A stretch of 64,000 nt of DNA from Agrobacterium vitis (lineage in GTDB: Bacteria > Pseudomonadota > Alphaproteobacteria > Rhizobiales > Rhizobiaceae), in NCBI RefSeq assembly GCF_013426735.1, contig NZ_AP023272.1, positions 1,966,501 through 2,030,500 of the forward strand, given 5' to 3'. A model generated the notes under the pieces. It ran no database searches. It worked only from the letters and a program-made list of their open reading frames with translations, and was not told the DNA's origin. Position 1 is the stretch's first letter, and every line of letters starts with the position of its first letter. This document shows positions 51,770 through 60,225 of the stretch, one piece after another. The position numbers were made by a program, and so were the translations under genes.

Positions 51770-51800
51770 AAAAAGGCGGCCACCTCTGGGCCGCCTTTTT
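51770..51800. terminator. bidirectional Rho-independent terminator
   Basis: AAAAAGGCGGCC (51770-51781) pairs with GGCCGCCTTTTT (51789-51800) around a 7-nt loop. T-rich on one strand and A-rich on the other, it can work in both directions. It ends the dehydrogenase transcript. Confidence 0.88.
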
Positions 51801-51901
51801 GTTCTTATTAAGCATAGAAGGTATAACGCCCCGTTTCGATTAATATTTCAGCAATCGGTCATGTCTATATTGCGGCAAGATCTCTTGTTCAAAGGCGTGT
51901 C

Positions 51902-52735
51902 ATGACCTATCTTGGCGTTTCAGGAATGCAATATTCCGGCGAAAAATTTCCGGACGCACGTATTATCGTCGCAGAAGACTCCAATGTCTTTACATCCATG
52001 ATCACGCAACGTTTGAAAGAGATTTTCAATATTGATGCGGAAATCTGCCGTACCTATGAAGATTTGATGGCCGCAAACGAGCTTTCCGACGAGCCTGTTA
52101 CATTGGCAATCTCCAATATCAATCTGCCGGGCGCCGAAAATGGCGAGGCTTTGGAATATCTGACCGATCTGAACATTCCAACTGTTGTCTTTACCAGCAC
52201 GTTTCACGAGAAAACCCGTGAAAAGCTATTGGCCAAGGATATTGTCGACTATATCCTCAAGGACAATATCTTCGCGGTTGAAATGTTGATCGAGTCCGTT
52301 TGCCGCTTTCTTACCAATCACCATCACCATGTGCTGATCGTCGATGATAGCCCGACGGCGCGCGCTTTGCTGTCGAGCCGCTTGAAGCGCTACAATTTCC
52401 GGGTCAGCACGGCGGATAACGGTGCCACGGCCCTGCAACTGCTGAAGAGCAATGCCGATATCGGTCTGGTCGTGACCGACTATAACATGCCTGACATCGA
52501 TGGATTTGAACTGACGCGGCGCATCCGGGCTGTGCGCGGCTCGCATGAACTGCGGATCATCGGCGTGTCGTCCTCGTCGGACCGTTTGCTGTCGGCGCGT
52601 TTCCTGAAGGTTGGCGGCAATGATTTCATGCTGCGCCCGTTCATCGACGAAGAATTCTACTGCCGGGTCAATCAGAACCTCGATACGCTGGTGCAGATCC
52701 GCGCCGGGCGCAAGAGAAACCAAGCCGCAGCCTGA
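51902..52735 (+). CDS. response regulator with two receiver domains (first degenerate)
   Basis: A 277-residue protein with two REC domains. REC1 (residues about 17-135: IIVAEDSNVFTSMITQRL) has Asn where the phospho-accepting Asp is expected (ISNINLPGAENG). REC2 (about 148-265: VLIVDDSPTARALLSSRL) has the Asp in VVTDYNMPDIDGF and a Lys in FLKVGGNDFMLRPF region. The REC-REC order is that of PleD-like diguanylate cyclases. The output domain is absent; a GGDEF relic lies 150 nt downstream, so the gene may be a truncated cyclase that works as a stand-alone receiver. Confidence 0.85.
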   Translation: MTYLGVSGMQYSGEKFPDARIIVAEDSNVFTSMITQRLKEIFNIDAEICRTYEDLMAANELSDEPVTLAISNINLPGAENGEALEYLTDLNIPTVVFTSTFHEKTREKLLAKDIVDYILKDNIFAVEMLIESVCRFLTNHHHHVLIVDDSPTARALLSSRLKRYNFRVSTADNGATALQLLKSNADIGLVVTDYNMPDIDGFELTRRIRAVRGSHELRIIGVSSSSDRLLSARFLKVGGNDFMLRPFIDEEFYCRVNQNLDTLVQIRAGRKRNQAAA

Positions 52736-52839
52736 TCTTCCTGCCTAATATCAAGGTGAACGGACATCATAAACTTCATCTTGATATTACAGACCAGCGT
52801 TTTCTTATAGGCGGCGCTACAACGCTTTCTATATTCTGT

Positions 52840-52875
52840 GTCATTCCTTAAATCTATTCGGATTTAAGGAATGAC
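52840..52875. repeat. dispersed palindromic element, copy C
   Basis: 15-bp perfect arms GTCATTCCTTAAATC and complement with a 6-nt loop. It is preceded by ACAACGCTTTCTATAT, similar to the sequence before the hairpin in copy A. It lies between the response regulator and the GGDEF relic. Confidence 0.7.
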
Positions 52876-52887
52876 GGATATAATCGC

Positions 52888-53130
52888 TTGATAGCCTGTG
52901 ACAGATTTCATCTCGATCTCTCACATAGACAGGTGTTGCTGAACAGTGGTCATGTGACGGTCACGGTTTCCATCGGGGTGACGGAAGTGGGTGGGCGTGT
53001 GGTCTTCGACAATGACCTGCATGCGGTCGATCAATATCTCTACCTGGCCAAGCAGGCCGACGAAACCGTGTCTATTGCGACCATTTGCATATGTGTGGAT
53101 GTGTTCTTTTACAAAAGATTTTTCCTATAG
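52888..53130 (+). pseudogene. C-terminal fragment of a GGDEF (diguanylate cyclase) domain
   Basis: The translation VTVTVSIGVTEVGG followed by LHAVDQYLYLAKQADE is the conserved end of GGDEF domains, where IGV and the AD-LYxAK helix are hallmark elements. The GG(D/E)EF signature and the first 100 residues of the domain are missing, and there is no start context. It is likely the remains of the output domain of the double-REC protein upstream. Confidence 0.7.
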
Positions 53131-53282
53131 CGGTGGCCGGTTCAAGGAGCCGTGCTATATAGGCGCCTCTGTTGCACATAGTCCGTTTCCGGGAGTGGAG
53201 ACCGGTGGGGCGCATGGCAAGGTCCGTGTTGTCGCATTGTCTCGACAGTCAAGGAGGCGGACGTTCAGGATTGTCTGCACGA

Positions 53283-54209
53283 ATGGCGTCTATCGTATCG
53301 ATCAAGTCCCTCACCAAGACCTATTCCACCGGTTTTTCGGCATTGAAGGATGTGTCGCTGGAGATCGAGGAGGGCGAGATCCTCGCTCTGCTCGGCCCCA
53401 ATGGCGCGGGCAAGACCACGCTGATTTCTATCATATGCGGCATCGTCAATCCCACATCCGGAACGGTTGTTGTCGATGGTTACGATGTCGTTCAGGATTT
53501 TCGCCAGACCCGGGCGCTGATTGGCCTTGTACCGCAGGAATTGACTACGGATCAGTTCGAGACCGTGTGGAATACCGTGGCGTTTTCGCGCGGGTTGCAT
53601 GGGCGCAAGGCCGATCCAGCCTATCTTGAGGGAATATTGAAATCCCTGTCGCTCTGGGAAAAGCGCGATGCGGTGCTGCGGGAGCTTTCCGGCGGCATGA
53701 AGCGCAGGGTGCTGATCGCCAAGGCGCTGTCCCATGAACCGCGCGTGCTGTTTCTGGATGAACCGACGGCGGGGGTCGATGTGGCGCTCCGCCGCGATAT
53801 GTGGAACCTGGTGCGCGATCTGCGCAGCCGGGGCGTCACCATCATTCTCACCACCCATTATATCGAGGAGGCAGAGGAGATTGCCGACCGGATCGGCATC
53901 ATCAACCAGGGCGAGGTGCTGCTGGTGGAGGACAAGGTGGCGCTGATGCGCAAGCTTGGCCGCAAGCAGATGATCCTGGACCTGGCCGAGCCGCTGAAAA
54001 GCCTGCCGGGGCGGCTGGACGAATGGCGCCTCAGCCTCGCTGGCGAAGGTCGCCAGATCGTTTACGATTATGAGCCGCAGGCAACGCCCGGCGCCTTGAT
54101 GGCGCTTTTGACGGCGTTGGAAACCTCCAGCATCGCTGTGGTTGACATCTCCACCAGGCAAACCTCGCTCGAGGATATTTTTGTTTCGCTGACCGGGGGG
54201 AAATCATGA
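53283..54209 (+). CDS. ABC-2 type transporter ATP-binding protein
   Basis: A 308-residue protein from ATG 53283 ([17 protein letters not shown]); the frame is open upstream but without family sequence. Walker A is [18 protein letters not shown], signature [15 protein letters not shown], Walker [19 protein letters not shown]-loop [19 protein letters not shown]-terminal DUF4162-like extension follows (residues about 225-305). It pairs with the downstream permease (ATGA overlap) as an exporter of the NodI/CcmA/YadG type; the substrate is unknown. Confidence 0.9.
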   Translation: MASIVSIKSLTKTYSTGFSALKDVSLEIEEGEILALLGPNGAGKTTLISIICGIVNPTSGTVVVDGYDVVQDFRQTRALIGLVPQELTTDQFETVWNTVAFSRGLHGRKADPAYLEGILKSLSLWEKRDAVLRELSGGMKRRVLIAKALSHEPRVLFLDEPTAGVDVALRRDMWNLVRDLRSRGVTIILTTHYIEEAEEIADRIGIINQGEVLLVEDKVALMRKLGRKQMILDLAEPLKSLPGRLDEWRLSLAGEGRQIVYDYEPQATPGALMALLTALETSSIAVVDISTRQTSLEDIFVSLTGGKS

Positions 54210-54967
54210 ATTATACCGCAGTCTGGGCCATCTACCGGGCCGAAATGCAACGGATGCGCCGCACCCTGATGCAGAGCCTGATTTCTCCTGTCGTGTCTAC
54301 CGCACTTTATTTCATCGTGTTCGGTGCGGCGATTGGCACGAAAATGCAAACCGGGACTGCGGTGGGATATGGCGGGTTCATTACGCCGGGACTGATCATG
54401 CTGACGCTGATTTCGCAATGCATATCCAATGGCGCCACTGGCATCTATTTTCCCAAATTCACCGGTACAATCTATGAAATTCTCTCGGCGCCGATTGCGC
54501 TGGGTGAGGTTCTGCTGGGCTATGTCGGGGCGGCGACCACCAAGGGGATGATCGTCGGCCTGATCATTCTGGCCACATCGACGCTGTTCGTTGATATCCG
54601 GGTGGATCATCCGGTGTTGATGCTGGTCTTTATGGCTTTAACGGCGATGTCCTTCAGTATGGCGGGTTTCATCATCGGCATATGGGCGAAGAATTTCGAA
54701 CAATTGAGCATGGTGCCGATGCTGGTCATCCCGCCGTTGACCTTTCTGGGTGGGACATTTTACTCGATCAACGCTCTGCCGCCCGTCTGGCAGATGATCA
54801 GCCACTTAAACCCGGTCTTCTACCTGGTGAGCGGTTTCCGTTGGAGCTTCTTCGGGGAGGCGGATATCAATCCATTGATCAGTCTGGCGATGATCGGCCT
54901 GTTCCTGACCGTCTGCCTCGCGGTGCTGACCTGGATGTTCCGTACCGGCTACAAGCTTAAGGCCTAG
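54206..54967 (+). CDS. ABC-2 type transporter permease
   Basis: A 253-residue membrane protein with six hydrophobic helices. Motifs of the ABC2_membrane family are [38 protein letters not shown] and [17 protein letters not shown], then [18 protein letters not shown]. This is the YadH/NodJ arrangement. The start overlaps the ATPase stop by 4 bp. It likely exports a lipid, glycan or drug. Confidence 0.9.
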   Translation: MNYTAVWAIYRAEMQRMRRTLMQSLISPVVSTALYFIVFGAAIGTKMQTGTAVGYGGFITPGLIMLTLISQCISNGATGIYFPKFTGTIYEILSAPIALGEVLLGYVGAATTKGMIVGLIILATSTLFVDIRVDHPVLMLVFMALTAMSFSMAGFIIGIWAKNFEQLSMVPMLVIPPLTFLGGTFYSINALPPVWQMISHLNPVFYLVSGFRWSFFGEADINPLISLAMIGLFLTVCLAVLTWMFRTGYKLKA

Positions 54968-55047
54968 AATTTGTTTTGGGAAAAGCGGAGTTTCTGCTTC
55001 CCCGAAAGGACAAACACACAGACGATGCTGTAACGCTCTATATTGGT

Positions 55048-55088
55048 TGCGTAATTTCTTAACCGTCACCGGCTTGAGGAATTATGCA
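55048..55088. repeat. dispersed palindromic element, copy D
   Basis: TGCGTAATTTCTTAA and TTGAGGAATTATGCA form a hairpin with three mismatches; it is preceded by GATGCTGTAACGCTCTATAT, as in copy A. It overlaps the last codons of the minus-strand gene 55082-55342, whose TAA stop lies within the repeat. Confidence 0.7.
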
Positions 55089-55342
55089 GTCGCTTCATGA
55101 TCTGTCATGGCGCTGGGTGGTATGGTGCCGCCGATGATATCCTTCATGCAGTTCACCTCATCGACGGGTACCCATCCTCTGGTATAGCCGAGACTGATTG
55201 CATTTGACGCAATTGCCAATTGCTGACGCAAATGATGCACATCATCCAAGAGCGTGGCGATGGCGGCTCTTGCATCGCCGTCGTGCCATTCAATAAGATG
55301 AGCAATCCGGTCGGCTTCTGGGGAACCAGACTTTGAGCACAT
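55082..55342 (-). CDS. hypothetical small protein
   Basis: An 86-residue, mostly helical protein (AHLIEWHDGDARAAIATLLDDVHHLRQQLAIA) with a less ordered end. I do not recognise the family. The SD AGGAG nine nt before ATG supports translation. The stop codon is supplied by the palindromic element D, so the C-terminus may have been reshaped by repeat insertion. The promoter would lie in 55343-55629, where no other gene is seen. Confidence 0.6.
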   Translation of the reverse strand: MCSKSGSPEADRIAHLIEWHDGDARAAIATLLDDVHHLRQQLAIASNAISLGYTRGWVPVDEVNCMKDIIGGTIPPSAMTDHEATA

Positions 55343-55629
55343 ATCGAAGATCTCCTGTGAAAGCAGGCTGTCAGCGTATCGATACGCTATATTGTTCTTG
55401 TTATGTTCCTACCAATGAAGAGTCAAGGATGATGTGTGGCTCCATCGTTTCTGCACAGGGCATGCCGAACTGGAGGCGATTTTTTTGACTTTCCGTCTCG
55501 TCATGCCTGCGGAACCCGGCTCGGATATAGTTTCAAAAATTTTAGAACGGGGTTTTTCGGAAATTCCTCTTGCGCTTCTTTTCGATCCGTTCTAAATGCC
55601 CGTCACCACACGCTTTTAAGTTATGGAAT

Positions 55630-55703
55630 GGCCTCGTGGCGGAGTGGTTACGCAGAGGACTGCAAATCCTTGCACCCCGGTTCGATTCCGGGCGAGGCCT
55701 CCA
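55630..55703 (+). tRNA. tRNA-Cys (anticodon GCA)
   Basis: 74 nt folding as a full cloverleaf: acceptor GGCCTCG/CGAGGCC, D-arm with GGAGTGGTTACGC, anticodon stem-loop AGAGGACTGCAAATCCTTG-like with GCA anticodon, T-arm CCCCGGTTCGATTCCGGG, discriminator T and encoded CCA. Confidence 0.95.
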
Positions 55704-56202
55704 TTCCCTTCTTCCCAAATATATAAATCTCTGATTTTTCGCCGCTATTTTTAGCGTGTGGCAGCTTTTTCGCTTGCTGCTCTGTCCAGCGATTTTGAGC
55801 GTGTGGCACATTTAGTTCCCAAGTGAATAGTCGATTGTTTCTCAGTAGTTTCAATCAATCGCTCAAAAGGCTTGGTGTCGATTACGATTCCGACTGCTGC
55901 GCGTTGGAGTGCCTGAAAAGGCTCGTTGGTAGTACGAGCGCCTCTTTGGGATTCAAAGAAATGACGCCGCCTCCAGGATAGATTAGGCGCATTTGCAGGA
56001 CGAGAACACAGACTTCACCAGTTCGCTCTCCGCAGATCAAGTATATTTTTCGTTTAAAGATATGATTTATCAGCCCAATTGAGGCGTCTTGTCAGGATTG
56101 ATTTGTTAAGTTTTGTAAAAGCTATGTAATTAAAAATTGAATTAAAATAGTAATTCAATTTTTAATTGAATTACTCGAGCATATCTCGTCAAGAGGGTCA
56201 AA
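55704..56202. other. 499-bp gene-free AT-rich region with a long perfect palindrome
   Basis: No gene is recognised downstream of tRNA-Cys. The main structure is a perfect 17-bp inverted repeat (56128-56144 and 56151-56167, centre AAATAG) made almost wholly of A and T, located 35 bp before the ExoX-like ATG. A twice-occurring GCGTGTGGCA (near 55754 and 55799) is the only other repeat noticed. Confidence 0.55.
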
Positions 56203-56520
56203 ATGAAAAATGCAGTAAATTCATTATTTAAATTTGAGAAGAGATATTTTGACTTTCAAAAAATGATCTATGCACCTCGTGCCTTTTTTATAATGTTTTT
56301 ATTAATAATTTCGTTCGCCGTCTACACATTTTTGTTGTCGCAATTCACTTTCGAAAATTTTTTAAAAGTCATATTCTTTTCGCTATTTGTTCAATTTTTT
56401 TATTTTACGCTAATTGTCTGTGCTGTGATGCAGAAAATGAAAGACTCGCGTCCAAAGGATGGCGTGAAGTTTAAAGCGCGAAGGATTCTTGATCAGAAAA
56501 CCGATAACGGTTTGTCATAG
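56203..56520 (+). CDS. ExoX-like exopolysaccharide production repressor protein
   Basis: A 105-residue protein with two hydrophobic helices (about residues 25-46, APRAFFIMFLLIISFAVYTFLL, and 53-73). The start of the hydrophobic part, MIYAPRAFFIMF, and the overall size and two-helix layout match the small ExoX/PsiA-type membrane proteins of rhizobia that lower exopolysaccharide synthesis after translation. It is much AT-richer than its surroundings, so it may be acquired. A good SD (AGAGGGT) lies before ATG 56203. Confidence 0.6.
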   Translation: MKNAVNSLFKFEKRYFDFQKMIYAPRAFFIMFLLIISFAVYTFLLSQFTFENFLKVIFFSLFVQFFYFTLIVCAVMQKMKDSRPKDGVKFKARRILDQKTDNGLS

Positions 56521-56639
56521 GCAATGAAGTTGATTGAATGGAAGATGCTTCTGGGTGAGGCGGCTGCAGAAGAGAGAACCTCTAAGTCCCGCCCGTCGTT
56601 CCTCGCAGCGTAAAATTGAAAAGCCCACCACACGATGAA

Positions 56640-56760
56640 ACGGCTTTGACCGCTGACGTCACTGCATTCGCCCTCCAGCATGGCCAGTATGGCTATCGTC
56701 ACATTCCGGCGATGCTGCATAGGGCGATTTGGATCGTGAACATCAAACGGCTGTCAACGC
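56640..56760 (+). pseudogene. N-terminal fragment of IS3/IS407-type OrfB
   Basis: The frame reads ALTADVTAFALQHGQYGYRHI and then AMLHRAIWIVNIKR. It corresponds to the HTH_21 part of IS3-family OrfB, where the RYGYRR and GW-VN-KR motifs are conserved. The downstream catalytic core does not follow in any frame. A C-terminal fragment of the same type of protein is found at 59826-59970. Confidence 0.65.
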
Positions 56761-56941
56761 GCAATCGAATTTCGCAAGACCTGTGGATTGGTGGTGTTCC
56801 TGTGCTGTAACAAACCATCAATCCGCGTCAGAGAAAGCCGAATCCGCAATATCGGGAAGTCTGACAAGTGGGCGCACAGGTTGGCGGTGGTAATATCGCT
56901 TTGTCCCATGTCATGATGTGTTCACATAGAGATATATGAAT

Positions 56942-57594
56942 TTAATATCGATCATTGCCCGATGTCATCAAAGGAGCCAGACCGGCTTTCAGCGTGTAGC
57001 GCTGCAGATATGTGATTGTCGATTCGATGGCCCGAATGCTGTTTTTGTTGCTGTTGTCATCCAGCCCGGCCATGAGGGTGTTTTCCTCACTATGGCCCAT
57101 GCGGTGCGAAATGATGCAGGTGACGGAAATCGGCTGGTTCGGCTCCGCCTCGGGGCGGTAGCGGACGGAAAGCCCATTGGCGGATAAAACCGGCCCGATC
57201 ATGGTTCATGATCGACGCCAAATCCTTATACCGGTAATTCGTGCGGCCCTTCTGCGTGGTGAAGTCCACCTTCCTCGTCTTGACGATTGCCGGCAAATTG
57301 GCCTTGGTCATCGCCATGGTTTCATTGAGGGCGCTTGCGCGCCTGGTTGGCTTCGCAGTGCCATGGGTTGGATGAGGATTTCGACCCCGGCGCCAGAGTA
57401 GACCGCTCGGTCGAGCATTTCCATGGAGTGATGGTACGCGCCACCTGTGCGGCTGCGATCTGTTGCGGCGTATGAACCTGAATTGCGTTTTCCATTTTTT
57501 TCGACTCCATGGCATGTTTCGTCTGTTCCAGAACCCGGGCGGCGGTCTGGCTGATATGTTCCGCGGTTCCAACAGGATCGATCACCTTGCCCAT
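56942..57594 (-). pseudogene. phage ERF-family recombinase remnant, multiple frameshifts
   Basis: Successive frames give MLDRAVYSGAGVEIL, then EANQARK, ALNETMAMTKANLPAIVKTR, VDFTTQKGRTNYRYKDLASI, IGPVLSANGLSVRYR, and SIRAIESTITYLQRYTLKAGL. In this order they rebuild the typical ERF (essential recombination function, single-strand annealing) protein. At least three or four indels break the frame, so the gene is dead. It shows a second phage-derived segment here, distinct from the prophage at the left of the window. Confidence 0.8.
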
Positions 57595-58070
57595 GACGCC
57601 ACCTGTTCGTGGTGGATGAGATCGAGCCGCTTGTGTTGCTGATCGGCATGATGAAGGATTGTCAGAAGCCCGCAGAATGCGATCCGCAGCTTGTAAGAGA
57701 GGATGCCCAGAAACTGCCGGTGCCTGGCCTTTTGAGCAACGGATACCTTGGCGTCGATATCAGGCATCGGAAACTTCCTCGTCTCTGATGCTGCCCGTAT
57801 GGAGACCTCTCGGTTTCATCGGAAAAACCTTGTGGTTGTGGATTCCGCTCAGCCTGACGCTGTACGTGCGGTAATTTTTATTTGTGATTCCTGGCCTAAT
57901 CAGCGCGATTAAGGGCTGTGAGGCAAACCTTGGATATCCGAGCGCCCAACGACAACTGCAATTCAGGCGATTGAATCGTTCGCTCTGCAGCGTCTTGGTC
58001 GGGGAGGGGCCAAAGAAATTCCCATGCGTGTTTGTCTCGGGCGCCATGGCGAAGGAAAAGTTTGTCCTAG
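57595..58070. other. 476-bp region without a supported gene
   Basis: A 61-codon minus-strand ORF (57582-57767) overlaps the start of the ERF relic and may be a degraded phage gene. It has no recognised motif. The rest shows nothing convincing on either strand. Confidence 0.4.
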
Positions 58071-58754
58071 CTACTTTTGGTTTGCCTTGAAGCAAGGCGA
58101 AATCAGCGCCTCTCGCTCTTGCCTGGACCGAACCATGCGTTGGCGGGCCGCCGCAAGAATTTCCGGGCGCGCCCGCGTCGGCAATCCGGCATCAAAGGGC
58201 GGAGCCGGGGCGTATTCTAGCGAGAGCTGGATCGTCTCCGCCTCATCCTGTCCCATGAATTCCGCGATGACCGACAGGCCGAAATCGATCCCGGATGTGA
58301 CGCCGCCGGCGGTGATCAGATTGCCGTCGCGAACAACGCGCGCCTCGACTGCTGTCGCCCCAAACCGTGGGAGAAAATCCATCGCGTTCCAATGCGTCGC
58401 CGCGCGCTTTCCAGCGAGCAGTCCGGCTTGGCCCAGGACCAGCGCTCCGGTGCAGACGGAGGTGACGAAGCGCGCGGTCTTCGCTTGCGCCCGCACGAAG
58501 TCGAGCGTTTCTTCGTCTTTCAGAAGCGGGTTCACGCCGCCACCGCCCGGCACGCAGATGACATCGAACGCAGGTGCCTCTTCAAAGGTCAGGTCGGGCG
58601 TGAGCCACAGGCCCGTCGAAGCCCGAACAGGCGCCGTGTTTTTCCAGACCAGATCGACCCGCACATCGCGTGCAGAGCCGAAAACCTCGTAGGGGCCAGT
58701 CAGATCGAGTTGCTGAACATTGGGAAAGCAAAGAATACCGAAGCGGATGGACAC
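58071..58754 (-). CDS. DJ-1/PfpI family protein, isonitrile hydratase-like
   Basis: A 227-residue protein from GTG 58754 (AGGAG ten nt upstream). A DJ-1/PfpI domain spans nearly the whole length: FGILCFPNVQQLDLTGPYEVFG, VICVPGGGGVNPLL, and the nucleophile-elbow SVCTGALVLGQAGLL with the reactive Cys, then GKRAATHWNAMDFL. These details match isonitrile hydratase (InhA) and relatives. It is divergent from a GlxA-type regulator 54 bp away. The open frame continues past the GTG to 59558, but that part is antisense to the regulator. Confidence 0.85.
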   Translation of the reverse strand: MSIRFGILCFPNVQQLDLTGPYEVFGSARDVRVDLVWKNTAPVRASTGLWLTPDLTFEEAPAFDVICVPGGGGVNPLLKDEETLDFVRAQAKTARFVTSVCTGALVLGQAGLLAGKRAATHWNAMDFLPRFGATAVEARVVRDGNLITAGGVTSGIDFGLSVIAEFMGQDEAETIQLSLEYAPAPPFDAGLPTRARPEILAAARQRMVRSRQEREALISPCFKANQK

Positions 58755-58808
58755 TATTTTTTCTCCTGTCTTGACCCCGAGACCATGACAGGAAATGATT
58801 TGGCGTGA

Positions 58809-59825
58809 TTGCCAATTATCCCTCGTTTCATGCCAAACGCCATGCTGATGCCAACCACGATTTTGCGTCGGATTGAAATCCTTGTCTTCCCGGATGCCCA
58901 GGTGCTCGACGTGACGGGTCCTGCACAGGTCTTCGCGTCGGCCAATGAGATTGCGCGCAGAAGCGCCCACTCCGAAAAGGGACCCCTCTACGATATCGCC
59001 TTGGTCGCGGAAATGGTGGAGGTGACCTGCAATTCCGGGATTGCGCTGCGGTGTGCTCTCCTTTCGGAAGACCGGCCGGCGCCCGACACCGCCATCGCTG
59101 TTGGCGGCAGCGGGGTCAATGTCGCATGCAGCCGTCCGGTCTTGATCGACTGGGTTCGTAACCGGGCGATCCATGCACGGCGTATGGCGTCGGTTTGCAG
59201 CGGTGCGTTTCTGCTGGCGGAGGCAGGCTTGCTGGATGGCCGCCGCGCCGTAACGCATTGGCATCGCTATGACGAATTCGCTGGGCGGTTTCCGCAGGTT
59301 CGCCTCGAACGCGACCCAATCTTTTTGCGAGATGGTAAGATCTGGACCTCGGCGGGCGTGACGGCCGGGATAGACCTCGCTTTGGCGATGGTTGAAGAGG
59401 ATCACGGTCGCGCACTTGCGCTCGCCGTCGCCCGCGAATTGGTGGTTTTTCTTAAGCGGCCCGGCGGCCAGTCGCAATTCAGCGCGCCGCTGAGACTCCA
59501 GACCGCGGACGATAGGTTCGCCGATCTTCACGCTTGGATCTCGGCCAATCTGACCCATTCGCTGACGCTACATACGTTGGCGGATCGGGCGGGAATGAGC
59601 CTTCGATCTTTCGCCCGCCATTACCGGCAACGGACGGGCCGCACACCCGCCGACGCGGTTGAGATCATCCGGCTTGAACGGGCGCAAGGGCTACTGGAGA
59701 CCGGATTTTCGGTTGAAGCCGCCGCTCGCAAATGCGGTTTCGGCTCCCCGGAGACCATGCGGCGGGTGTTTCTGCGCAGGTTAGGCGTCGGGCCCAAGGA
59801 CTGGCAGGAGCGGTTTCACGAGTGA
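58809..59825 (+). CDS. GlxA-type AraC regulator with DJ-1/PfpI domain
   Basis: Up to 338 residues; starts at 58809, 58830 or 58842 are all possible. The N-terminal DJ-1/PfpI-like domain (RRIEILVFPDAQVLDVTGPAQVF, SVCSGAFLLAEAGLL) is followed by an AraC DNA-binding domain with two HTH motifs (LHTLADRAGMSLRSFARHYR and VEAAARKCGFGSPETMRRVFLR). It is divergent from the isonitrile hydratase-like gene and presumably its activator. Both share the same ligand-binding fold. Confidence 0.9.
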   Translation: MPIIPRFMPNAMLMPTTILRRIEILVFPDAQVLDVTGPAQVFASANEIARRSAHSEKGPLYDIALVAEMVEVTCNSGIALRCALLSEDRPAPDTAIAVGGSGVNVACSRPVLIDWVRNRAIHARRMASVCSGAFLLAEAGLLDGRRAVTHWHRYDEFAGRFPQVRLERDPIFLRDGKIWTSAGVTAGIDLALAMVEEDHGRALALAVARELVVFLKRPGGQSQFSAPLRLQTADDRFADLHAWISANLTHSLTLHTLADRAGMSLRSFARHYRQRTGRTPADAVEIIRLERAQGLLETGFSVEAAARKCGFGSPETMRRVFLRRLGVGPKDWQERFHE

Positions 59826-59970
59826 GGATACTCACGGCGATATCGGACGCCGACACCGCGCTCCGGCATATCGATGGATGGATCGAAGACCACAACGAAA
59901 GCCCTCCCCATTCCTCGCTTAAGATGGCTTCCCCACGGCAGTTCATCAGGGCTAAATCGAGCTGGCCGAC
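59826..59970 (+). pseudogene. C-terminal fragment of IS3/IS407-type OrfB
   Basis: The frame reads TALRHIDGWIEDHNESPPHSSL and KMASPRQFIR, the typical C-terminal end of IS3-family OrfB (W-x-x-YN-x-x-HPHS-L-x-SP-x-x-F). It starts directly after the regulator stop. It has the same orientation as the N-terminal OrfB fragment at 56640-56760, so the two may once have been one element. Confidence 0.7.
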
Positions 59971-60111
59971 TGTCCGGCGAAACGGGGCGCATTCCAGGGT
60001 TACTGTTATTGAAGGCTGTTCCCTTGCTGAATAATTCGGACCTTGCTGCGGGCAGCTGTTTATCTTCATGGTTTTGAGCGACCGGCTTTCCTCGAAAGGC
60101 CTTTATGAACG

Positions 60112-60131
60112 AATGATCGTTTTCGATCATT
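60112..60131. promoter_or_regulatory. perfect dyad resembling a GlpR-type operator
   Basis: AATGATCG, TTTT, CGATCATT. The length, four-base spacer and the AATG-TCG / CGA-CATT pattern are close to the known E. coli GlpR operator form (AATGTTCG-N4-CGAACATT). It lies 95 bp upstream of a DeoR/GlpR-family gene and suggests autoregulation and control of the transport operon that follows. Confidence 0.55.
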
Positions 60132-60225
60132 TTCTCCCTAGTATTAAATGTTTCTGCCGAAACACGGTTAGTTACCCAGATTTGTCATAGGAACGTCACC
60201 CATTGACGATAGATATCGCTCATCA

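Noticed and set aside
58755..59558. Upstream extension of the isonitrile hydratase-like frame
   Set aside because: The extra 268 codons are antisense to the AraC regulator; GTG 58754 with AGGAG gives the correct family start.
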